Shown here piece by piece: positions 1 through 5,392 of a DNA stretch of 6,951 bases (positions are counted from its first letter, which is position 1; every line of letters begins with the position of its first letter). Location of the stretch: positions 1 through 6,951 of the forward strand of contig JAGGZG010000277.1 of assembly GCA_021162125.1 (NCBI GenBank). The letters run 5' to 3'. The stretch is from Anaerolineae bacterium. Lineage in GTDB: Bacteria > Chloroflexota > Anaerolineae > JACIWR01. The notes under the pieces were generated by a model. That model ran no database searches and was not told where the DNA came from. It was given only the letters and a program-made list of their open reading frames with translations. Made by a program: the position numbers and the translations under genes.

Positions 1-75
1 CCGCCTGAGAAGTGTACGGTAGTGAAACGAACCGTTCCAGGGTTCTTCGCGGATTCGTGGGGCTATCGCCGGAAG

Positions 76-97
76 GCCTGGACGTAAACGTCCAGGC
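76..97. repeat. Perfect 10-bp-arm hairpin, GCCTGGACGT family
   Basis: The left arm GCCTGGACGT (76-85) and right arm ACGTCCAGGC (88-97) are exact reverse complements around a 2-nt apex AA. The same arms recur at 6825-6846 with apex TC, so this is a repeat-family member and not a chance palindrome. No T-run follows, so it is a poor candidate for an intrinsic terminator. Confidence 0.85.
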
Positions 98-99
98 TA

Positions 100-154
100 A
101 GAGGACGAAGGGCGCTAAAGCGCCCTGAGCCCGCTTCAGCGGGCTTTGTCCTTT
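100..154. repeat. Twin hairpins inside an outer stem (possible three-way junction)
   Basis: Two perfect 8-bp hairpins sit one base apart: AGGGCGCT/AGCGCCCT (109-116/119-126, apex AA) and AGCCCGCT/AGCGGGCT (128-135/138-145, apex TC). The flanking bases also pair: 100-108 with 146-154, seven Watson-Crick pairs plus two G.U wobbles at 101/153 and 107/147. As RNA the unit could fold into a compact three-way junction; as DNA it could extrude as a branched cruciform. Both inner hairpins have the GCT-NN-AGC core shared with other palindromes in the window. Confidence 0.75.
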
Positions 155-160
155 CAGCCC

Positions 161-174
161 GATGCTTGAGCATC
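161..174. repeat. Short hairpin with GCT-TG-AGC core
   Basis: Arms GATGCT (161-166) and AGCATC (169-174) are exact reverse complements around apex TG. Beyond a C/T mismatch (160/175), two more pairs (158-159 with 176-177) could form. It has the same core design as the neighbouring hairpins, but shorter. Confidence 0.6.
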
Positions 175-302
175 TGGACACCAACGCGAACCCCGCTATC
201 CTACGTAGAACCTTTCATTACGTAACACATCTACTCCATGAGAAATGCCAACCCAGGGCCAAAGCAAAGCAGGGACACGGGCCCGACCCGCTGTACAAAA
301 TC

Positions 303-331
303 TTTACAATGTAGTAACATATAGATAACAA
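303..331 (+). promoter_or_regulatory. Weak sigma70-like promoter candidate for the DUF2723 gene
   Basis: TTTACA (303-308) is followed after 17 nt by TAACAA (326-331), inside the only clearly AT-rich stretch upstream of the gene. The -35 differs from TTGACA at one position, but the -10 is poor. An alternative -10, GATAAT at 340-345, has no good -35. Offered as a candidate only. Confidence 0.3.
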
Positions 332-379
332 TTTAGATGGATAATAGGACCAACATGTAACGGCCTTCGGCCCAATCCC

Positions 380-396
380 AATGACCAAATCCCAAA
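380..396. repeat. Dispersed-type 17-bp repeat, copy 1 (AATGACCAAATCCCAAA)
   Basis: This 17-mer matches 4263-4279 with a single C/T difference. Upstream, AATCCCAATGACC also looks like a partial tandem of the same wording. Both copies are in gene-flanking DNA. It contains the ATG at 381 that is in frame with the DUF2723 gene and therefore invites a wrong start call. Confidence 0.55.
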
Positions 397-461
397 ACCA
401 GACTCGGGACGTTGCCCAGAGTCCAGAAATAATGACTTGCACGAAGGGAGTGTTTCTTCGC

Positions 462-2474
462 ATGAAAGCATCGCTGCGCCGTAGCTGGCCCGACTTCCTC
501 ATCGCCAGCGCGATCTTCGCCGTCGCCCTGGCCGTGTACAACGCCACACTCACGCCCAGCCTTTCGTACCGCAGCCCGGATGGCAATGAGCTGGCAACCA
601 TCCCTTACGTGCTGGGCCTGGCCCACTCCACCGGCTACCCGCTCTACACCTGGCTGGGCAAGCTGTTCACCTTCGTCCCCGTCGGTGACGTGGCCCACCG
701 GATGAACCTGATGTCAGCGGTGATGGGGGCGGCTGGAGTGGCCCTGTTGTACGCGATCATGATCCTGCTCACCCAGGGTCGCCGTCTGGCCTCGGCCTTT
801 ACCGCGCTGCTCTTCGCCTTTTCCCTGGCCTTCTGGTCGCAGACGGTCATTGCCGAAGTGTACGCGCCCAACGTGTTCATGGTCACACTGACCGTGTGGC
901 TCCTGTTGTTGTGGGCGCGGGCGGTCAAAAAGCCATCCTCCCGACTGGCCGAGGCTGCCCTGTTCTGCGTCTTCGCCCTGTCGTATGGCCTGAGCCTGGG
1001 CACGCACATGTCCAACCTGGGTTTCGCCCCCGCCTTCGCTATCTTCGTCCTGCTGGTAGACTGGCGGATGCTCTATCGCCGGCCCTGGGTGTGGCTGGGA
1101 GGCGCTCTGTGTTTTATCCTCGGCTGCTTGCAGTTTCTGTGGCTGCCCTACAAGGCCAGCACATTGAATGATCCCATCATGCTGCGCAACGCGCCTGCCA
1201 CGCTGATAGGCATATATCGCTACACCCTGGGCGCGTTCCCCCAGTTCAAGTTCGCCTTCCCCATCCAGTCTATCCCCGACCGCATCGTGCTCTACCTGTA
1301 CATGCTGAGACAGCAATTCGGATTATGGGGCATCCTCCTGGGCCTGTACGGGATGGGGGAGATGTTGGCGCGGGCCACCAAACGCTTCTACCTGTTCGTG
1401 CTGATGTATCTGGCCCACGTGTTTTTCTTCGTCCAGTATCGAGTGTTCGACCTGGACGTGTTCTTCATCCCAGCGCACCTGCTCTTTGCAATTTTTCTGG
1501 GATATGGGGCCGCCCAGCTAATAACGTATGCGGAATCGACGGTGAGGTTGTGGAGGAGCACGGGTGGAACCGGGGGGAAGGGACGGCGGCTGGCGCTATT
1601 GGCCTTGAATGCAGCGTTGGCCCTGGTCATGGCCCTGACCGTGGTCGGAGAAGTGCGGGCCAACTGGGAGACCAACGACTGCTCGGACGATACGGCGATC
1701 AACGACTTCTACGAGAACGTGTTTGAAGTTCTGCCCGAGGACAGTGTACTCCTGGGCCCGGGCGGAGTCTTTGGGTACGACATGTTCTACTGGCGGCTAG
1801 TGTACAACGTGCGCCCCGACGTGCTGATGCCGATGATGGCCCGATCACGGCCATCGCGGCAAGAGTTGGCCGCTGCTGGGCCGGTGTTCACCACCCAGCG
1901 GCTCACCGGTGGACAGAGACGGGGCGGGCCCTGGTCACCACCGCCGGATCTGGTACCTGATGATGCATGGTCTATCCCTGTGCTGCTGGGCGGCAGCGAC
2001 CAGACGAGTGGTCATCGTGGCCGAGAGCTAACCCTGTACCGGGTGAGCGAGACCCCACCGGAGCTGGTGGTGGCTCAGGCACAACCCCAGCACGCGGTCG
2101 GCGCGCGCCTGGGAGGGTGGGAGCTCGTCGGCTACGATCTGGAGGACGAGGAGGCGCGAGCGGGAGGGCGGCTGCACCTCACGTTGTACTGGCGAGCCGT
2201 AGAACCCGGAGCGGCACTCATCGTCACGGCCCTGGGCGATACCCCGCTGGAGACGCACGAGATCGGCTTCGGCAACCTGCCCCGTTACGTGCAGGAATAT
2301 CACCCGCCGCGCGACGGGATCGTCGTCGAGGATTACTGGGCTGTGATCCCCTCGCAGGTGCCAGCGGGCGCGCAGACGCTAACCGTGGCCCTGCGTGAGC
2401 CACTGCGCCCCGGTCGCGAGGGAGTCTCCCCTATCGCCTCCGTCGAGCTGACTACTGTGAACTTGCAACCCTGA
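462..2474 (+). CDS. DUF2723 (TMEM260-like) membrane glycosyltransferase with C-terminal beta-rich domain
   Basis: Predicted inner-membrane GT-C-type protein of 670 residues. The N-terminal motif is typical of DUF2723: SPDGNELA (residues 38-45, acidic D40 and E43 in the first outer loop), then AHSTGYPLY (54-62) and RMNLMSAV (80-87). I see about 11-12 hydrophobic segments between residues 11 and 396, then a soluble region (397-670). From about residue 545 the sequence reads as a beta-sandwich of the kind attached to Chloroflexota GT-C enzymes (GWELVGYDL, LHLTLYWRA, then a P-x-G turn before TLTVAL). Human TMEM260, which carries DUF2723, is a protein O-mannosyltransferase; sugar transfer from a lipid-linked donor to an extracytoplasmic acceptor is therefore a reasonable inference, but donor and acceptor are unknown. 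Start: I prefer 462 because GGGAG (446-450) lies 11 nt upstream and residue 1 begins a normal family N-terminus (MKASLRRSWPDFL). An in-frame ATG at 381 adds 27 polar residues, lies in a dispersed repeat and has no ribosome binding site. Confidence 0.88.
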   Translation: MKASLRRSWPDFLIASAIFAVALAVYNATLTPSLSYRSPDGNELATIPYVLGLAHSTGYPLYTWLGKLFTFVPVGDVAHRMNLMSAVMGAAGVALLYAIMILLTQGRRLASAFTALLFAFSLAFWSQTVIAEVYAPNVFMVTLTVWLLLLWARAVKKPSSRLAEAALFCVFALSYGLSLGTHMSNLGFAPAFAIFVLLVDWRMLYRRPWVWLGGALCFILGCLQFLWLPYKASTLNDPIMLRNAPATLIGIYRYTLGAFPQFKFAFPIQSIPDRIVLYLYMLRQQFGLWGILLGLYGMGEMLARATKRFYLFVLMYLAHVFFFVQYRVFDLDVFFIPAHLLFAIFLGYGAAQLITYAESTVRLWRSTGGTGGKGRRLALLALNAALALVMALTVVGEVRANWETNDCSDDTAINDFYENVFEVLPEDSVLLGPGGVFGYDMFYWRLVYNVRPDVLMPMMARSRPSRQELAAAGPVFTTQRLTGGQRRGGPWSPPPDLVPDDAWSIPVLLGGSDQTSGHRGRELTLYRVSETPPELVVAQAQPQHAVGARLGGWELVGYDLEDEEARAGGRLHLTLYWRAVEPGAALIVTALGDTPLETHEIGFGNLPRYVQEYHPPRDGIVVEDYWAVIPSQVPAGAQTLTVALREPLRPGREGVSPIASVELTTVNLQP

Positions 2475-2481
2475 CCGAATT

Positions 2482-2514
2482 AGACCTCCGAGGTCTCGAA
2501 GACCTCGGAGGTCT
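2482..2514. repeat. Double AGACCTC-S-GAGGTCT palindrome, long hairpin
   Basis: AGACCTCCGAGGTCT (2482-2496) and AGACCTCGGAGGTCT (2500-2514) are exact reverse complements, giving a 15-bp stem with a 3-nt loop (CGA). Each half is itself an odd palindrome with a central C or G, so the unit could fold as one long or two short hairpins. It begins 7 nt after the stop of the DUF2723 gene. No T-run follows (GGGTACG), so a terminator role is uncertain; a dispersed repeat that attenuates read-through into the next gene is equally possible. Confidence 0.75.
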
Positions 2515-2564
2515 GGGTACGCGGGATTTTCAAACTGGAATTTCGAACTCCACTTGGAGGGGCC

Positions 2565-3008
2565 ATGTCTACCGAACGCAAACTACTCATCGCTTTTGGG
2601 GCGATCATCATTGCCGGGATTATCGCCATCGGCGCATTCTCGCTGGGGGTGTACGTCGGTGAACAAGGGTGGACTTTGCCGCCGCCCTCCATGGCGGGGC
2701 CGGGTGGGAAACCGCCAACGGGGGGACAACCACCGGCTGGCCCTGCCCCTGGCCGTGAGCCGGACCTGATTGGCCAGATACAGAGCCTGGCCGACGACAG
2801 CCTCACCGTGCGCACACCGCAGGGCCCTCGCCTGGTGATGGTGACGGAGGAGACGCGGGTGTTGCGCGTGGCCGAGGGGCGCAAAGAGGAAGAAGCGAGT
2901 CTGGAGGATTTGCAGCGGGGCATGGGGGTGGCGGTGTTCGGGAGCTTCGGCGACGACGGTCGCACGCTGACGGCCAAGACCGTGGTCATCCTCCCCGCGC
3001 CCAGGTGA
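2565..3008 (+). CDS. Small membrane-anchored protein with DUF5666-like domain
   Basis: A 147-residue protein of unknown function. Residues 1-6 are polar and charged, 7-31 form one hydrophobic segment (rich in I, A and G), 37-66 are a Pro/Gly-rich linker, and 67-144 are a compact beta-rich domain. That domain has the DUF5666 pattern: IGQIQSLADDSLTV, then VTEETRVL, then a charged turn, DLQRGMGVAVFG, and DDGRTLTAKTVVIL. This family is predicted to form a small OB-like barrel; no activity is established that I know of. No cleavage site is evident, so I infer an N-in, C-out anchored protein with its domain outside the membrane. A strong ribosome binding site, GGAGGGG (2556-2562), precedes the ATG and fixes the start. 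It lies 90 bp after the glycosyltransferase in the same direction. The linker has few Ser/Thr, so it is not an obvious O-glycosylation target. Confidence 0.82.
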   Translation: MSTERKLLIAFGAIIIAGIIAIGAFSLGVYVGEQGWTLPPPSMAGPGGKPPTGGQPPAGPAPGREPDLIGQIQSLADDSLTVRTPQGPRLVMVTEETRVLRVAEGRKEEEASLEDLQRGMGVAVFGSFGDDGRTLTAKTVVILPAPR

Positions 3009-3043
3009 CCGGCACCTGCCCAATTAGAGAGTGCCGGTCACCT
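3003..3043. terminator. Bidirectional stem between convergent genes
   Basis: AGGTGACCGGCAC (3003-3015) and GTGCCGGTCACCT (3031-3043) are perfect 13-bp reverse complements with a 15-nt loop. The left arm contains the TGA of the DUF5666-like gene (3006-3008). The right arm ends on the last base of the stop codon of the minus-strand hydrolase (3043). Position between convergent genes supports a shared terminator. T-runs are absent on both sides, so termination may be weak, factor-assisted, or serve as 3'-end protection. Confidence 0.65.
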
Positions 3044-4233
3044 CACCGTACACCCAGCACCTCCACTGCCAGCCGGGCATACACTCGCGCTGCGTCGCAC
3101 ACGTCCGCCAGCCGTACCTGGTCCTCCGCAGTGTGGGCGTAACGCTCCTGACCCGGGCCAAATCCGATGGTAGGAATACCGGCCACCCCCATAGTATAGG
3201 TCCCATCCGTGGAGAACGCCCACTGTCCAACCCGTGGGCGGTATCCCAGAGTCTCCCGCACTGCGCGGCTCGTGGCACGCAGCAAAGGATGATCTTCATC
3301 GAGTATCCAGGCGGGATAGTACTCACGGTAGTGACAGGGATACCCGGTGTAGCTGGTCGCCGTGTAAGTGGTCACCTCCACATTGGCCGGTACCCCCTCG
3401 CGCAGGATCACATTTCGTATTTCGGCCAGGGCTATCGCCTCGGTCTCTCCCAGTGTGAGACGACGGTCTACGAAAAAGGTGCAGCTATCGGGGATGGCGT
3501 TCAGGCTACCGGCGGTGTTCTCTATCTTGGTCACGGCCAGGGTGCCTCGCCCCAGCACAGGATCATCGGCCAGTTGCGTGGAGAGGATTTCCAGCCCGAA
3601 GATGATGCGGGCTGCGGCGTAAATGGCGTTCTCACCCTGCTCCGGCATAGCGGCGTGACAACTTCGCCCCCGGGCAGTGACCTCGAGTCCGACGCGGCCC
3701 CGCTGTCCCCGGCGAATTTGCATCCCCGTCGGCTCGCCGAGAACGACGAAGTCCGGGCGCAGACCCTCCTCCTCGACCAGCACGCGCATGGCCATACCCT
3801 CGCACGGTTCCTCCTGAACCACACCCACCACGTACAGGTCACCCGCCAGGCTGGCATTAGCGTTTCTCAGGGCCTGAACCCCGTACACCATGGCCGCCAG
3901 TCCGCCTTTCATGTCCGAAGCCCCCAATCCGTAGAGGACTCCTTTCTCAATAATTCCCTCAAAAGGGCCTCGTTTCCAGGCCAGGGCGTCACCCACCTGT
4001 ACGGTGTCCATGTGACCGTTGAAGAGGAGCACTGGCCCCGAACCAGACCCGAAGTGCCCGATGACGTTGCCGATGCGGTCGGTGCGCACCTCATCGAAAC
4101 CTACCCGCTCCATCTCCGCCGCCAGTCGCCTGGCGACCGCCTCCTCGTGGCCCGAAAGACTTGGCGTACACACCAGGTCCCGCACAAAGGTGATGAGGTT
4201 CTGTTCATCCTGAGAAGTAAGCGGCAAATCCAT
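3043..4233 (-). CDS. M20 family metallohydrolase, YgeY-like
   Basis: A 396-residue cytoplasmic amidohydrolase of the M20/ArgE/DapE superfamily, normal length for the family. Visible metal and catalytic residues: H74 and D76 in GHMDTV, D107 in SDMKGG, E141 (general base) and E142 in QEEPCEG, E167 in GEPTG, and H367 in YAHT. The lid (dimerisation) domain spans about 180-290, with H193 in the GRSCHAAMP motif followed by NAIYAAARII. The C-terminal stretch STDGTYTMGVAGIPTIGFGP (341-360) resembles the YgeY 'selenium metabolism hydrolase' branch more than ArgE or DapE. Members cleave amide bonds of small N-acyl or peptide-like substrates using two metal ions; the substrate here is unknown. Start: GGAG (4243-4240 on the minus strand) lies 6 nt before the ATG. 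It follows the radical SAM gene by 62 bp and is probably co-transcribed. I see no selenium genes in the window. A succinyl-diaminopimelate desuccinylase or acetylornithine deacetylase role is less likely but not excluded. Confidence 0.92.
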   Translation of the reverse strand: MDLPLTSQDEQNLITFVRDLVCTPSLSGHEEAVARRLAAEMERVGFDEVRTDRIGNVIGHFGSGSGPVLLFNGHMDTVQVGDALAWKRGPFEGIIEKGVLYGLGASDMKGGLAAMVYGVQALRNANASLAGDLYVVGVVQEEPCEGMAMRVLVEEEGLRPDFVVLGEPTGMQIRRGQRGRVGLEVTARGRSCHAAMPEQGENAIYAAARIIFGLEILSTQLADDPVLGRGTLAVTKIENTAGSLNAIPDSCTFFVDRRLTLGETEAIALAEIRNVILREGVPANVEVTTYTATSYTGYPCHYREYYPAWILDEDHPLLRATSRAVRETLGYRPRVGQWAFSTDGTYTMGVAGIPTIGFGPGQERYAHTAEDQVRLADVCDAARVYARLAVEVLGVR

Positions 4234-4262
4234 AGCGAACTCCGTTCCAATGGCCGATGGCT

Positions 4263-4279
4263 AATGACCAAATCTCAAA
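4263..4279. repeat. Dispersed-type 17-bp repeat, copy 2 (AATGACCAAATCTCAAA)
   Basis: It matches 380-396 with one C/T difference. It lies in the 62-bp gap between the radical SAM gene and the M20 gene, just upstream of the latter's ribosome binding site when read on the minus strand. Nearby wording (GGCCGATGGCTAATGACC) looks like a degenerate continuation of the same repeat. Confidence 0.5.
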
Positions 4280-4295
4280 GCGGCCCAACTAGCGA

Positions 4296-5177
4296 TCAGT
4301 AACTAATCTCAGGCGACACCGGCTGGCCGACGAGAGCGCAGCATTCGCGCCCGCACATCACGGTCAGACCTAGTTCCTCCGCCATGTCCACTGCCTGACG
4401 CGCCGGGCTGACGATCTTGTTCACGCCGGCGCGCACGGCCAGCGGGTCTAATTTCTGGCGGTAGTGACCATGCGGGCGCATACATCCCAGCCACAGGGGC
4501 ACGTCCGGCAAGCGCAGCCGGGCCTCGACAATCACGTCAAGCGCGGCGGCGACGTCCGGGGGGCGGCGGTCGGCGTAGCGCGTCCCTCGCGTGGGGACGA
4601 ACACCAAAAGCACCAGACTGTCCACGCCCAGGTCGGCCAAAATCTCCAGTGCGCGCACCTCGTGGCCGAGTTCTCCACCGCGCAAGCCGATGGTGACGTG
4701 AGGGGTGACCGGAACGTACCGGCGCAAGAGTTGATAACAAGCCACGTAATCGGCTACGGTCTTGTGCAGGCCGTACACTTCGCGGATTGTATCGTCGTCG
4801 CCCACGAAGTCGAACGAGATCACGTCCACGAACGGCGCGATAGCCTGCACGTCCTCCTCGGTGATCAAGCCCACGTGCCAGTTCAATCGCCGTCCGTCTC
4901 GCAGGGCGGCCACCTGTGCCAAGTGCTCGGTCACTGGTACCCGGCCCTCGGCGTCACACCCGCCGGAGATCAGGCAACTGGTCGCCTGGCCGATCTTTGC
5001 CTCCCAGATGGGGGTCATGTGTTGCAGGTAATGCCGCCCACAGTGGGCGCAATCCAACGCACAGGCCCGCCCGGTGAGGCTGATCAACGCCGTATCCAGT
5101 GGATAGTCGAACTCGATCTCCATCGGGAAGTGGCGCACCCTCGTCTGCCAAGCCGCTGCCAGCCGCTCATCCTTCAT
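4296..5177 (-). CDS. Radical SAM protein, biotin-synthase-related (COG1856-like)
   Basis: A 293-residue radical SAM enzyme. The cluster motif CALDCAHC gives CX3CX2C at C39, C43 and C46, which bind the [4Fe-4S] that cleaves S-adenosylmethionine. Further family landmarks are LISGGCD (69-75), DVISFDFVGDDDTIREVYGL (118-137), PHVTIGLRGG (159-168), VFVPTRGT (192-199), LGCMRPHG (230-237) and a C-terminal CGRECCAL (275-282). From memory these match COG1856, an uncharacterised biotin synthase homologue group. The archaeal lipoyl synthases LipS1 and LipS2 were annotated as biotin synthases before their activity was shown, so sulfur insertion or lipoyl-type chemistry is one hypothesis, but no partner enzyme is present here. 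C275, C279 and C280 could bind an auxiliary cluster. Start: GGAG (5190-5187) is 9 nt before the ATG at 5177; a TTG immediately upstream at 5180, 6 nt away, is an alternative. It is the first gene of a likely two-gene operon with the M20 hydrolase. Confidence 0.88.
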   Translation of the reverse strand: MKDERLAAAWQTRVRHFPMEIEFDYPLDTALISLTGRACALDCAHCGRHYLQHMTPIWEAKIGQATSCLISGGCDAEGRVPVTEHLAQVAALRDGRRLNWHVGLITEEDVQAIAPFVDVISFDFVGDDDTIREVYGLHKTVADYVACYQLLRRYVPVTPHVTIGLRGGELGHEVRALEILADLGVDSLVLLVFVPTRGTRYADRRPPDVAAALDVIVEARLRLPDVPLWLGCMRPHGHYRQKLDPLAVRAGVNKIVSPARQAVDMAEELGLTVMCGRECCALVGQPVSPEISY

Positions 5178-5205
5178 CAACTTCTTCTCCTTCCCATCTT
5201 CCCCG

Positions 5206-5238
5206 CAGGCTTCAGCCGATTATACTCCAGGCTCAGCC
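5206..5238. promoter_or_regulatory. Direct repeat flanking the -10 of the minus-strand promoter
   Basis: CAGGCTTCAGCC (5206-5217) and CAGGCTCAGCC (5228-5238) are near-identical, begin 22 bp apart (about two helical turns) and bracket the -10 hexamer at 5219-5224. Each is also a short palindrome (GGCT-TC-AGCC, GGCT-C-AGCC). The placement fits an operator covering the spacer and start site, but it may equally be another member of the window's GCT-core palindrome family. Confidence 0.4.
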
Positions 5239-5247
5239 AGGGGTCAA
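5219..5247 (-). promoter_or_regulatory. Strong sigma70-type promoter for the radical SAM / M20 operon
   Basis: Read on the minus strand, TTGACC (5247-5242) is followed by exactly 17 nt and a perfect TATAAT (5224-5219). Transcription would begin near 5212, leaving a leader of about 35 nt before the ATG at 5177 that carries the ribosome binding site. This is the best promoter match in the window. Confidence 0.75.
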
Positions 5248-5251
5248 ATGT

Positions 5252-5285
5252 AGGCTTCGGGGGTCTGAACCCCCAAAATTAGCCT
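5252..5285. repeat. Intergenic interrupted hairpin (GGGGGT-CTGA-ACCCCC)
   Basis: GGGGGT (5259-5264) and ACCCCC (5269-5274) are exact 6-bp arms around CTGA. The outer segments AGGCT (5252-5256) and AGCCT (5281-5285) also pair, across an asymmetric internal loop. It lies between the divergent promoters. No T-run on either strand follows the stem, so a terminator is unlikely. Confidence 0.5.
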
Positions 5286-5314
5286 CCTGCGTCAATTGGT
5301 GTATAATACGCAGG
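5286..5314 (+). promoter_or_regulatory. Promoter -10 inside an inverted repeat, upstream of the MFS gene
   Basis: A perfect TATAAT is at 5302-5307. The -35 at the ideal 17-nt spacing is TTAGCC (5279-5284), which is weak, as expected of a promoter needing an activator. Arms CCTGCGT (5286-5292) and ACGCAGG (5308-5314) are exact reverse complements separated by 15 nt and surround the -10, so a dimeric regulator bound there would cover the promoter. The predicted start near 5314 leaves a leader of about 80 nt before the ATG at 5393, containing a small hairpin TGCCA/TGGCA (5342-5346/5352-5356). Confidence 0.55.
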
Positions 5315-5392
5315 CTAAATTTAGATCGCTAGGGCGCAGTCTGCCACGAACTGGCAACCCGATATCCAAGACCCATCGAAGAGCGTAAATCT

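Larger units (their letters stand above)
1..380. other. Left intergenic region with hairpin cluster, no gene seen
   Basis: I see no credible protein gene here; the open frames on either strand lack family motifs and ribosome binding sites. The region holds a run of perfect short palindromes (76-174, listed separately), two 8-bp palindromes with a TACGTA or TACGTA-like core (CTACGTAG at 201-208 and TTACGTAA at 218-225, centres 17 bp apart), another palindrome CGGGCCCG at 278-285, and an AT-rich stretch at about 296-350. The first 60 bases could be the tail of an upstream gene, but nothing supports this. Confidence 0.6.

Noticed and set aside
16..45. Hairpins ACGGT/ACCGT (16-20/31-35) and GAACC/GGTTC (29-33/41-45)
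   Set aside because: Five-base arms with 7-10 nt loops that overlap each other are expected by chance, and they lack the core seen in the other palindromes.
76..174. CRISPR array
   Set aside because: The repeated elements are different short palindromes without a constant repeat, regular spacing or unique spacers, and no cas gene is present.
714..1316. A 200-codon open frame on the minus strand
   Set aside because: It is antisense to the DUF2723 membrane domain; the Gln/His/Gly-rich composition is an artefact of complementing hydrophobic codons.
2476..3028. Similar wording CTGACCGAATTAGA (2471-2484) and CTGCCCAATTAGA (3016-3028) near gene ends
   Set aside because: Short, gapped, and seen only twice; not enough to call a repeat.
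3031..4302. A 423-codon open frame on the plus strand
   Set aside because: It lies opposite the M20 hydrolase, whose metal-binding and lid motifs are all intact. The plus-strand product is rich in His, Gln and Arg with no recognisable motif, typical of the antisense of a GC-rich gene.
4464..5282. A 272-codon open frame on the plus strand
   Set aside because: It is antisense to the radical SAM gene, which has the CX3CX2C motif and a matched promoter and ribosome binding site. No family features are visible in the plus-strand product.
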